Assembly: GCF_017312725.1 (NCBI RefSeq)
Contig: NZ_BOPO01000101.1
Location: 53,323-117,322, forward strand
Source of the DNA: Actinocatenispora comari
GTDB taxonomy: Bacteria; Actinomycetota; Actinomycetes; Mycobacteriales; Micromonosporaceae
Reading direction: 5' to 3'
Length of the DNA: 64,000 nt
The notes beneath the pieces are model-generated. The model was not told the origin of the DNA. It was given only the letters and a program-made list of their open reading frames with translations, and searched no databases. Positions 38,192 through 46,126 of this stretch are shown here, piece by piece. A program made the translations under genes and the position numbers. Position 1 is the stretch's first letter; each line of letters starts with the position of its first letter.

Positions 38192-40000
38192 TCAGTCGCC
38201 GCTCGGCACCGGTACCGGCCCGGTCGAGGCACCGGCGGCCGCCACCTCGACGACCCCGGCGCGCATCAGCAACTTGATGAAGTTCAGCTGGATCTCGTTG
38301 AGCTCGCCGCGCAGCTCGCGGTAGGTACGCGGGCCGGACGACAGCGCCTTCCACACCACCACACCGCCGTCCTGGTCCGGGAAGCTGCGCACCTCGCGGT
38401 CCGCACCCGGCACCGAGAACCGGTGGCACACCTCGGGATTGGCCATCGGCGACGGCAGCGCATCGCCGTGCGCGATCGGGTCGCTCCAGTAGCGGGCGAC
38501 CGCGTCCCGGTACTCGGCCGGTACGCCGAACGACACCGGCGGCAGGTTTCCCTTGAAGCCGGGCAGATCCAGGCCCAGGCTCTCCCGCATCGTCGCGCCC
38601 TCGGCGATCCGTACCACGTCGTCGTCGCCCGGCTCGCCCGGGTCGGCGAGGCCGAGCGCCCGCACGTACGGGCCGTCCGGGTCGAGGTCCTCGGCCGCGT
38701 AGCTGTGCTTGGTCATGGTGCGCAACAGTTCCGCGTCCATCGCGGTGCTCAGCAGGATCTCGAACGTCTCCTCGCGCACGCCGAGATCGACGGTGTTGCC
38801 GCGGGACTTCCAGTACACGCTCTGCGGGTGGTTCTCGCCGATCGCGTGGTACCACTGGTCGATCGACAGCGAGTAGGTCTCGGCGATGGCGTGCCACTCG
38901 CGGTCGTAGTCGGTCCACACGTCCCGCTTGTACTGCTCGGGGATGTTCGGGTCGACCGCGGTGCGGATCAGGGTCGCGGCGGACAGCGCGTGGTGCATCG
39001 CGAACGCGACACCGGAGGAGAACAGCGGGTCGACGAAGTACGCGGCGTCGCCGACCAGCAGCCACTTGTCGTCGAAGTCGACGAACTCGTCGTTGATCAT
39101 CGAGTAGTTCGTCGCGGTGCTCATCTTCCGCCGGATCGGCGTGCCGTCGGTGGCGAGGTCGCGGATCAGCGGGATCCGGTCGATCGTCTTGCGGAACACG
39201 TCCGGGTCGGTGAAGTCCTTGCCGTCCTCGCGCAGCACCTCGGGCACCGTCACGATGCCGATCGAGTGCGTCACCACCCAGCGGCCGTCGATCTTCTTCG
39301 GTACCGGAATGAACCAGCCCCAGCCGTCCTCGAACGCGGAGCACACGATCGGCGACTTGGAGCCGTCGTGGAAGATGTTCCAGTCGCGGTCGATCGAGTA
39401 GCCGTGCCGGCAACCGGTGTAGTGCTGCCACACCGCGATGTTGCGGTACGCGGACAGGTGCTGGCGCTTCTGCGGCGAGGTGATGCTGTTGCGGCGGCCG
39501 GACGCGTCGACGAAGAACGTCCCGTGCACCGTGCGGCCACCGGCCAGCCGCACCTCGCAACCGCCGGGCAGCGGGGTGTAGCCCTGCACCGAGGTCTCCT
39601 CGAAGACGTGCACGCCCTGCTCCTCGGCGTGCCGCAGGAGCAGGTTGTCGAGGTCCTCCCGGTTGACGTGGAAGGCGAACCGCGACTGCCCGTCCTCCGC
39701 CCAGTGCGCGTGGTCGAAGAACCCGGCGGTCGGCTCGGTGCCGTCCCAGTAGAAGATGCCGCCGTACTTCTTGACGGTGAAGTCGGCCTCCATCACCTTG
39801 TCCAGCACGCCGATCTGCTGCATCGCGGAGGTCGACGGGTGGGCGAGCGACTCGCCGATGTGCTCGCGCGGGAACTTGACCTTGTCGAAGATCGCGACGC
39901 TCAGGTCGGTGGTCCTGGCCAGCTGGGTGGCCAGGGTGGATCCGCCCGGCCCGCCACCCATGATGATGACGTCGTAGTGGGTACCGATCTCACGGCTCAT
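38192..40000 (-). CDS. FAD-dependent halogenase
   Basis: A 602-residue flavin-dependent halogenase. The FAD motif GGGPGGST is at residues 15-22. The halogenase signature WGWFIP (227-232, W-x-W-x-I-P) is intact, and a Lys pair at 77-78 (TVKKYGG) is at the place expected for the catalytic lysine. GDAAYFVDPLFSSG completes the flavin site. The C-terminal domain of about 200 residues resembles CmlS-like carrier-associated members more than free-tryptophan halogenases, suggesting an ACP-bound or aliphatic/pyrrolic substrate; that is inference. No flavin reductase gene is in the window. It heads the second minus-strand operon and has the shared motif 182 nt upstream. Confidence 0.9.
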   Translation of the reverse strand: MSREIGTHYDVIIMGGGPGGSTLATQLARTTDLSVAIFDKVKFPREHIGESLAHPSTSAMQQIGVLDKVMEADFTVKKYGGIFYWDGTEPTAGFFDHAHWAEDGQSRFAFHVNREDLDNLLLRHAEEQGVHVFEETSVQGYTPLPGGCEVRLAGGRTVHGTFFVDASGRRNSITSPQKRQHLSAYRNIAVWQHYTGCRHGYSIDRDWNIFHDGSKSPIVCSAFEDGWGWFIPVPKKIDGRWVVTHSIGIVTVPEVLREDGKDFTDPDVFRKTIDRIPLIRDLATDGTPIRRKMSTATNYSMINDEFVDFDDKWLLVGDAAYFVDPLFSSGVAFAMHHALSAATLIRTAVDPNIPEQYKRDVWTDYDREWHAIAETYSLSIDQWYHAIGENHPQSVYWKSRGNTVDLGVREETFEILLSTAMDAELLRTMTKHSYAAEDLDPDGPYVRALGLADPGEPGDDDVVRIAEGATMRESLGLDLPGFKGNLPPVSFGVPAEYRDAVARYWSDPIAHGDALPSPMANPEVCHRFSVPGADREVRSFPDQDGGVVVWKALSSGPRTYRELRGELNEIQLNFIKLLMRAGVVEVAAAGASTGPVPVPSGD

Positions 40001-40408
40001 TCGTGGCCCCGATTCATGTCTCGCCCACCTGATGGCGGGGAACGGCCCGCCGGATGTGCCGTACTCGGACGTCGGCTGTCAGCGAGCGGATGTCGGCCGG
40101 ACACCGCCGTCGCATCGTCTCGGCGGCGTCCGCGTGCACACAGCGTGCCAGCAATCCCGCAGCCGCCAACCGAGAACATCACCGAAGTGTTTGTCCGCAA
40201 TCAATCTCGGTACGGAAATCGGCAGTAGGGTCCGCATCGGAGGCGACGCACCCACCAACCCCGTTCGCGCCACCGCATCGCCGCATCGCGCTCACCACAG
40301 GCGAACCTCCACCCGCAGGCCCACCCGGGCCGGTCGACACCGGCCGCGGGCGACGTTCGGAACCGGTACGGCACACCGCGATGGGCGGGCGACGGTCGGG
40401 AGAACGCG
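40001..40408. other. 408-bp divergent promoter region (halogenase / MFS)
   Basis: This separates the minus-strand halogenase operon from the plus-strand MFS gene. It contains the shared motif (40170-40195). A lower-GC stretch around 40186-40230 probably includes core promoter elements. No credible gene lies here. Confidence 0.6.
40170..40195 (-). promoter_or_regulatory. Cluster regulatory motif, copy 3 (halogenase operon / MFS)
   Basis: Minus strand GACAAACACTTCGG, 8 nt, TCGG. The core is at 40182-40195, 182 nt from the halogenase start and about 215 nt from the MFS start, so one site could serve both directions. Confidence 0.66.
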
Positions 40409-41686
40409 TTGAGCAACGACTACGGCAAGCTGCTGTCGATCCCGTACACCAAGGGTTTCGTCATCACCGGGCTCGTCGGCCGGCTGCCGATGTCGATGCT
40501 CGGCATCAGCGGAATCCTGCTCGTCACCTCGACCGTCGGTTCCTACACCCTGGCCGGCATGCTCAGCGGTTCGCTGCTGCTCGCGCAGTCGCTGACCGCG
40601 GCCCAGCGCGGCCGGCTGGTCGACCGGTGGGGCCAGCGCCGGGTACTGCTGCCGGTGGTGCTCGCGCACACCGCGGCGCTGACCGCGATCCTGCTGTGCT
40701 GCCTGCTGCACGGCCCCGATCTGCTGCTGCTGATCTTCGGCTTCGTCGCCGGTACCACCTTCCCGTCGATCGGCGCGCTGGTCCGGTCGCGCTGGACCGA
40801 CATCCTCAGCGGCCCGCAGGCGCCGCCTGGCGCGCCCTCGCTCAGCGTCGCGCTGTCACTGGAGTCGGCGATCGACGAGCTCGTCTACATCCTCGGCCCG
40901 CTGCTCGCCACGCTGCTGGCCACCTCGATCACCGGCGCCGCCGGCTTCGTCGGGGCGATGGCCTGCACGCTGGTCGGCGGCGTCCTGTTCGCCACCCGCA
41001 AGGGCGGCGGCGAGCCGCACCCGCGGCCGGCGGTCGACTCCGGTTCGGTGCTGCGCATCGGTGGCATCCGGGTGGTCGCCGCGGTGTGCGTGGCGCTCGG
41101 CACCATCCTCGGCGCGGTCGAGGCCACGATCGTCGCCTACACCAAGGAACACGGCCACACCGGCCTGTCCGGGCCGATCGTCGCCGCGTTCTCCGTCGGC
41201 AGCCTGATCGCCGGTCTGGTGTACGGATCGCGTACCTGGAAGGGGAACGCGGCGAACCGCTTCGTGCTGGCGATCGCCTGCGTACTGGTCGGCATGGTCC
41301 CGGTGATGCTCGCGCCGAACATCGGGCTGCTGACCGCCGGCGTCGTCGTGGCCGGCATCGCCCTGGCGCCCGCGCTGATCGGCGCGCACGAGCTGATCCA
41401 GGAGCTCGTCCCGGCGGAGAAGATCACCGAGGGGTACTCCTGGGTGCAGACCACCGTGGGCCTCGGGCTCGGCATCGGCGTCAGCGTCGCCGGTACGGTC
41501 ACCGACCTGCACGGCGCGCACACGTCGTTCCTGATCGCCGGCGCCGCCGCCGCGCTGGCCGTGCTGATGTCGTTGCCGTTCCGCAAGGTGATGGCCCGCG
41601 CCGCGACACCCGTGCAGTACCGGGGAACGCACCGGCGGGCCGCCTGGGTGCCGCGGCACGCGATCCGCGGCGGTCAGGTCAGGTAG
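40409..41686 (+). CDS. MFS transporter
   Basis: A 425-residue protein with 12 hydrophobic helices in two six-helix halves. The inter-helix 2-3 motif appears as GRLVDRWGQRRVLLP, and a central cytosolic loop follows ATRKGGGEPHP. It belongs to the drug:H+ antiporter-like major facilitator superfamily, probably for export of, or resistance to, the cluster product. The start is TTG 40409, with GGGAG seven bases before it. The 3' end overlaps the convergent multicopper oxidase gene by 13 bp (41674-41686), which marks the right border of the biosynthetic cluster. Confidence 0.88.
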   Translation: MSNDYGKLLSIPYTKGFVITGLVGRLPMSMLGISGILLVTSTVGSYTLAGMLSGSLLLAQSLTAAQRGRLVDRWGQRRVLLPVVLAHTAALTAILLCCLLHGPDLLLLIFGFVAGTTFPSIGALVRSRWTDILSGPQAPPGAPSLSVALSLESAIDELVYILGPLLATLLATSITGAAGFVGAMACTLVGGVLFATRKGGGEPHPRPAVDSGSVLRIGGIRVVAAVCVALGTILGAVEATIVAYTKEHGHTGLSGPIVAAFSVGSLIAGLVYGSRTWKGNAANRFVLAIACVLVGMVPVMLAPNIGLLTAGVVVAGIALAPALIGAHELIQELVPAEKITEGYSWVQTTVGLGLGIGVSVAGTVTDLHGAHTSFLIAGAAAALAVLMSLPFRKVMARAATPVQYRGTHRRAAWVPRHAIRGGQVR

Positions 41687-43212
41687 TCGAGCTCGGTCAT
41701 CATCCCGAGCTCCATGTGGTACGCGTTGTGGCAGTGCAGCATCCACCGGCCGGGATTGTCGGCCTGCAGCCGGATCGACGTCGTCTTGCCCGGCAACACC
41801 ACCACGGTGTCCTTGCGCAACCCGGTGTCGGCCAGCGCGAAGGTGTGGCCGTGCAGGTGGATCGGGTGGGCCATCGCACTCGCGTTGACCAGGTCGATGC
41901 GCACCCGCTCGCCCTGCCGTACGGTCACCGGCTTGCCCTTCGGGCCGGCCTGGTCGTTGATCAACCAGGTCGGTCGGCGGGACGTACCCTGGCTCAACAG
42001 CAACCGGATCGTCCGGTCGACCGGGCGTGCCGGCAACGTGCTGCCGGCCGCGGGATGCAGGTCGGCGTAGCGCAGCAGCCGGCGCGTCAACTCGGCCGGC
42101 CGCTCGTCCGGCGGCGGGGTCGCCCCGGCGCCGGTCCGGACCAGCGCCCGGGCGACGCCCTTGCCCCCCTCGGCCGCGGCCACCAGACCGAACGCGCCGT
42201 CGCCGACGGTGACGACCACGTCGTACCGCTCCGCCATGCCGATCAGCAACGTGTCCACAGTGGTCGGTCGTACCGGCCAGCCGTCGGCGTGCGTCACGGT
42301 CATCCGGTGCCCGGAGCACGCGACCCGGTACGGGGTCGCCGCCGAGGCGTTGATCAGCCGCAACCGCAACCGCTGCCCCGGTTTCGCCCGGATCACGTAC
42401 GGATCCTCCGGCGGCCGGGCGTTGGCCAGGTGCAGCGGGTAGGTCAGTTCGGACAGCATCGGCCCCCACGGCGACGACGGTGCCATGACCGGCCGCACCG
42501 GGCCGCCGGTGCGGCCGGAGCGCAGCTCGGCGAGGATCGCGTCCGGGGTCGGGCCGACGCCGTCGGTCCAGTCGTCGAACACGATCGTCTCGTCGTGGTC
42601 GTGGTCGCCGGGCTCGTGCGGATCGGTGACGATCAGCGGCGCGTACAGCCCGCGGTCGCGTTGCACCCCGACGTGCGAGTGCAGCCAGTAGGTGCCCGGA
42701 TCGGGCACCACGAACCGGTAGTCGAACGTGCCACCCGCGGGCACCGCGGGCATCGTGAGGCCGGGCACGCCGTCCATGTCGTTGCGGATGCGCAGGCCGT
42801 GCCAGTGCACCGTGGTGGCCGCGTCGAGCCGGTTCACCAGCCGGGCGCGCAGCCGGTCTCCGGCCCCGATCCGTACCGCGGCGGACATCGGACCGTCGCC
42901 GTAGAGCCAGGTGCGGGCCTGCCGCCCGGCGAGGTCGAGGGTGCCGGGCTGCGCGGTCAGGGTGATCGCGCTGGTCCGCCCGGACCAGTGCCGGTGCGCC
43001 TCGGTGCGCTCCACCACGGCGTCGTCCGGGCCGACCGTACCGGCGGGTTTCGGTGCGTCCGGCGCGAACTGCTGCCGGCCGGTCAGGCACCACCAGGTAC
43101 CGGTCAACGCGGCACCCACCGCGCCGAGGCCACCCACCAGCACGGCCCGCCGGACCGGGCCGGTCGGCCGGTCCGCGTCGTCGACCGGCTCGGGCGCCTC
43201 GGGCCCGGACAC
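41674..43212 (-). CDS. Multicopper oxidase
   Basis: A 512-residue secreted or membrane-anchored multicopper oxidase with three cupredoxin domains. All four copper motifs are present: TTVHWHGLR, TYWLHSHVG, AHPIHLHGHTF and MLHCHNAYHMELGM, the last with the type-1 Cys and a Met axial ligand. An N-terminal hydrophobic helix (AVLVGGLGAVGAALTGTWW) acts as signal or anchor. It would oxidise Cu(I), other metals or organic substrates extracytoplasmically. GTG 43212 shares one base with the upstream cupredoxin stop (TAGTG), so the two are translationally coupled. Confidence 0.92.
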   Translation of the reverse strand: MSGPEAPEPVDDADRPTGPVRRAVLVGGLGAVGAALTGTWWCLTGRQQFAPDAPKPAGTVGPDDAVVERTEAHRHWSGRTSAITLTAQPGTLDLAGRQARTWLYGDGPMSAAVRIGAGDRLRARLVNRLDAATTVHWHGLRIRNDMDGVPGLTMPAVPAGGTFDYRFVVPDPGTYWLHSHVGVQRDRGLYAPLIVTDPHEPGDHDHDETIVFDDWTDGVGPTPDAILAELRSGRTGGPVRPVMAPSSPWGPMLSELTYPLHLANARPPEDPYVIRAKPGQRLRLRLINASAATPYRVACSGHRMTVTHADGWPVRPTTVDTLLIGMAERYDVVVTVGDGAFGLVAAAEGGKGVARALVRTGAGATPPPDERPAELTRRLLRYADLHPAAGSTLPARPVDRTIRLLLSQGTSRRPTWLINDQAGPKGKPVTVRQGERVRIDLVNASAMAHPIHLHGHTFALADTGLRKDTVVVLPGKTTSIRLQADNPGRWMLHCHNAYHMELGMMTELDYLT

Positions 43213-43748
43213 TAGCTGTTCCCGCCCCGCACGACGAACGTGCCGTACATCCCGTGCTGGGCGTGCCAGGAGCACTCCATCCGGAAGCTGCCGGTACGCG
43301 GGACGGAGAAGGTCACCGACTGGGTCTCGCCGCCCGCCACGATGGCGATCTCGGCGCCCTTGATGCCCTTGACCTGCCACTCGTGCGGCATCGACCCGGT
43401 GTTGTGCACCCGCACCGTGACCCGGCCCGGATGCACCTCGACCTTCGACGGCTGGAACCGCATCTGCTGGGTCGCGTTCAGCTGGACGACCTGGGTCTGC
43501 CCGCCGGCGCCGCCGCCGTCGGCGCGGGCCGACGAGTGCGCCGCCGACGGCGTCGGGGCCGCGCTGCTGGACGCGCCGTGGTGGGCGGTCGAACCGTGCG
43601 GAGCCGCCGAGCCGGACGTCTTGGCGTTGCAGCCCGCGACGCCACCCAGCAGGGCGAGGCCGGCGACCGCGACCACGGTCACCCGGCGAAGGCCCGGTGC
43701 CGGGATGGTGGATCGAGCACCGGTCGGTCGGTGTGCGTTGCGCGCCAT
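43212..43748 (-). CDS. Cupredoxin-domain lipoprotein
   Basis: A 178-residue lipoprotein. A signal sequence ends in the lipobox LLGGVAGC, followed by a Ser/Ala/His-rich linker and one cupredoxin domain. Type-1 copper ligands are visible: His in SMPHEWQV and Cys-His-Met in ECSWHAQHGM. It probably carries electrons or copper for the multicopper oxidase encoded immediately downstream. ATG 43748 was taken as the start; a longer frame upstream overlaps the TetR gene in another frame and is not used. Confidence 0.88.
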   Translation of the reverse strand: MARNAHRPTGARSTIPAPGLRRVTVVAVAGLALLGGVAGCNAKTSGSAAPHGSTAHHGASSSAAPTPSAAHSSARADGGGAGGQTQVVQLNATQQMRFQPSKVEVHPGRVTVRVHNTGSMPHEWQVKGIKGAEIAIVAGGETQSVTFSVPRTGSFRMECSWHAQHGMYGTFVVRGGNS

Positions 43749-43804
43749 GCCAAAGCTCTCCGTTTCCTCGCCGGGGACGTCGGTTCCGGGTGCCGGCCCG
43801 CGGA

Positions 43805-44419
43805 TCAGGCTGGTTCCCGCTCCTCCGACGCCGCCCGCAGCTGGTCCAGATGTCCGTGCGCGAGCTCGCGCGCCTGCTCGGTCCCGAGCCGTTCGGGCGC
43901 GGAGACCAGGTGCACCACGAGCCCGTCGATCAGCGCCTGCAGCCGGCCGCCCTCCCGCACCAGGTCCAGGTCGGCGGGTAGCTCGCCGGCCTCGACCGCC
44001 GCGCGCAGCAGGCCGACGAACACCTCGTTGAGCCGGCTCCACACGTCGGCGGCCATCGGCGCCAGCTTGGCGTCGGTCGTCGCCCGGGAGACGAACGCCA
44101 ACCAGACCAGCGCCTCCTCGCGGCGCTGCACGTCCAGCGGCAGCAGCTCGTCGATCACCGCGTGTGCCCGGCCGAGCAGCGTCGGCTGCACGCACGAGGC
44201 GTCGAGCCGCTGCTCGATGCGGTCGTCGACCCGGCGCAGCGCGAACTCGAGCAGCTCGTCCTTGGTCGTGAAGTAGTAGCGCATCGAACCGATCGACCAG
44301 CCGGCCTCGTCCGCGACGACGCGGAGCGAGACGCCGGCCAGCCCGTCGCGCGCGATGACCCGGCAGACCGCGTCGGCCAGCTCCCGCCGACGCTCCTCGT
44401 GATCGACTTCCTTGGGCAC
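43805..44419 (-). CDS. TetR-family transcriptional regulator
   Basis: A 204-residue repressor. The N-terminal helix-turn-helix is in residues about 10-55 (LADAVCRVIARDGLAGVSLRVVADEAGWSIG is split across helices 1-3, ending SMRYYFTTKDELLEF). The C-terminal ligand domain is BetI/PF13977-like. The start is GTG 44419. It leads the cupredoxin-multicopper oxidase genes and faces the PF03640 gene across AT-rich palindromes that are its likely operators. The inducer is unknown; copper is not an expected TetR ligand, so an organic or redox-active molecule is more likely. Confidence 0.9.
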   Translation of the reverse strand: MPKEVDHEERRRELADAVCRVIARDGLAGVSLRVVADEAGWSIGSMRYYFTTKDELLEFALRRVDDRIEQRLDASCVQPTLLGRAHAVIDELLPLDVQRREEALVWLAFVSRATTDAKLAPMAADVWSRLNEVFVGLLRAAVEAGELPADLDLVREGGRLQALIDGLVVHLVSAPERLGTEQARELAHGHLDQLRAASEEREPA

Positions 44420-44435
44420 CGGGCCAATCTAGCAC

Positions 44436-44478
44436 GCTCGTATTAATACGTCTATGTTAATATCGCGGTGCTAATACC
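44436..44478. promoter_or_regulatory. TetR operator/promoter cluster
   Basis: This is the most AT-rich patch of the region. It holds the perfect 12-bp palindrome CGTATTAATACG at 44439-44450, then two further copies of the half-site (GTTAATAT at 44456, GCTAATACC at 44470). It is 17-59 nt from the TetR start and 30-72 nt from the divergent ATG at 44508. Repression in both directions is likely. Confidence 0.7.
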
Positions 44479-44507
44479 AACGTGCACGAAGACGGGGAGG
44501 CCACGCC

Positions 44508-45026
44508 ATGGCCAAACGCCGAACCCGGGTCCTGCTGATCGTCGCGGCCGCGGTCGTCGTCGTGCTCGTCGGCGTCGCCGGCCTGTTCGTCTGGGCCTAC
44601 CAGCACTTCGTCGAGCGCGAGCGGTTCAGCGCGGCCGACGGGGCGATCACCATCGAGCACCACGTGGTGCCCAAGCTGGGCGACATCCTCGTCACGAACA
44701 AGGGCTACCCGCTCTACATGTTCCCGCCGGACCACCAGTCCGAGGTCACCTGCACCGGCAACTGCGCGGAGAACTGGCCGCCGATCGTGGTGCCGACCAG
44801 CGCCACGCTGAAGGCCGGCGCGGGGGTGCGCGCCGACCTGCTCGGCACCCGTACGGCGCCGAACGGCAAGCACGTCGCGACCTACCACGGGTGGCCGCTC
44901 TACGTGTTCATCGGAGACGACAAACCGTACAAAGCGACCGGACAGGGTGAGGTCACCGACGGCGGCGCCTGGTACGTGCTGAACCCGGCCGGCGACGTCG
45001 TGACCACCGGCGGCAAGCACAGCTGA
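44508..45026 (+). CDS. Membrane-anchored PF03640 ('secreted repeat') protein
   Basis: A 172-residue protein with one N-terminal transmembrane helix (LLIVAAAVVVVLVGVAGLFVW) and an extracytoplasmic domain of the Lipoprotein_15/COG4315 repeat. Two copies of the repeat core are visible: ILVTNKGYPLYMFPPD with CTGNCAENWPP, and VATYHGWPLYVFIGD. The paired cysteines are typical. Function of the family is not established; its members recur near redox and respiratory proteins. Its divergent position next to a cupredoxin and multicopper oxidase under probable shared TetR control supports an extracytoplasmic electron-transfer or copper role. GGGGAGG precedes the ATG. Confidence 0.87.
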   Translation: MAKRRTRVLLIVAAAVVVVLVGVAGLFVWAYQHFVERERFSAADGAITIEHHVVPKLGDILVTNKGYPLYMFPPDHQSEVTCTGNCAENWPPIVVPTSATLKAGAGVRADLLGTRTAPNGKHVATYHGWPLYVFIGDDKPYKATGQGEVTDGGAWYVLNPAGDVVTTGGKHS

Positions 45027-45137
45027 CGGCGACGGCCGCCACCGCGGGCCCCACGCGGATCCCCGGGTACCCGGGCCATCGGCCCCGGTCGATTCCGCCG
45101 GGCGCACGCCGGTACCGGCGTCGTTAGACTCGGCCGC

Positions 45138-46121
45138 ATGACCAGTTCGGCGTCGATGACGACGCTTCCGGCCGGGGCCGGTGCCGCGGAGTTCGCGGCC
45201 GAGGTGACCGCGACCGCGGCGTCGCTGCGTACTTTCCTGCACGGCCTGCCGGGGGTGGACAAGGTCGGTGCCGACCAGCGGGCGGCGACGCTCGCCACCC
45301 GGTCGATCAAGACCACCGCGAAGCAGTGGGCCCTCGACCTCGCCATCCGGATGGTCGACCTGACCACGCTGGAGGGCGCGGACACCCCGGGCAAGGTCCG
45401 GGCGCTGTGCGCGAAGGCGATGCGGCCCGACCCGGCCGACCGCGGCTGCCCGCCGGCCGCCGCCGTGTGCGTCTACCCGGCCCTGGTGCCCACCGCGGTC
45501 GAGACCGTCCGCGGCTCGTCGGTCCGGGTGGCGAGCGTGGCGACCGCGTTCCCGTCCGGGCAGGTGCCGCTGTCGGTGAAGCTCGACGACGTGGCCGCCG
45601 CGGTGGCGGCCGGCGCCGACGAGGTCGACATGGTGATCGACCGCGGCGCGTTCCTCTCCGGCCGGTACGACGAGGTGTTCCGGCAGATCGTCGCGGTCAA
45701 GGAGGCCTGCGGGGCGGCGCATCTGAAGGTGATCCTGGAGACCGGCGAGCTCGGTACCTACGACAACGTGCGGCGCGCGTCCTGGCTCGCGATGCTGGCC
45801 GGCGGCGATTTCATCAAGACCTCCACCGGCAAGGTGTCGCCGGCGGCGACGCTGCCGGTCACGCTGATCATGCTGGAGGCGGTGCGCGACTTCCGCGAGC
45901 TGACCGGCCGCCAGATCGGCGTCAAGCCGGCCGGCGGGATCCGCTCGGCGAAGGACGCGATCCGCTACCTGGTGTTGGTGAACGAGACCGCCGGCGACGA
46001 CTGGCTCGACCCGGCCTGGTTCCGGTTCGGCGCCTCGTCGCTGCTCAACGACCTGCTGATGCAGCGCAGCAAGCTCGCCACCGGCCGGTACGCCGGCCCC
46101 GACTACTTCACCCTGGACTGA
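45138..46121 (+). CDS. deoC: Deoxyribose-phosphate aldolase
   Basis: A 327-residue class I aldolase that splits 2-deoxyribose 5-phosphate into glyceraldehyde 3-phosphate and acetaldehyde in deoxynucleoside catabolism. The Schiff-base lysine is in GGDFIKTSTGK, and the second lysine in QIGVKPAGGIRSAKDA. VDMVIDRGAFLSG is the usual phosphate-side strand. Length fits the longer (eukaryote/actinobacterial) DeoC class. It starts an operon with two aldehyde dehydrogenase genes (gap of 5 nt), which would dispose of acetaldehyde. Confidence 0.95.
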   Translation: MTSSASMTTLPAGAGAAEFAAEVTATAASLRTFLHGLPGVDKVGADQRAATLATRSIKTTAKQWALDLAIRMVDLTTLEGADTPGKVRALCAKAMRPDPADRGCPPAAAVCVYPALVPTAVETVRGSSVRVASVATAFPSGQVPLSVKLDDVAAAVAAGADEVDMVIDRGAFLSGRYDEVFRQIVAVKEACGAAHLKVILETGELGTYDNVRRASWLAMLAGGDFIKTSTGKVSPAATLPVTLIMLEAVRDFRELTGRQIGVKPAGGIRSAKDAIRYLVLVNETAGDDWLDPAWFRFGASSLLNDLLMQRSKLATGRYAGPDYFTLD

Positions 46122-46126
46122 TCGCG

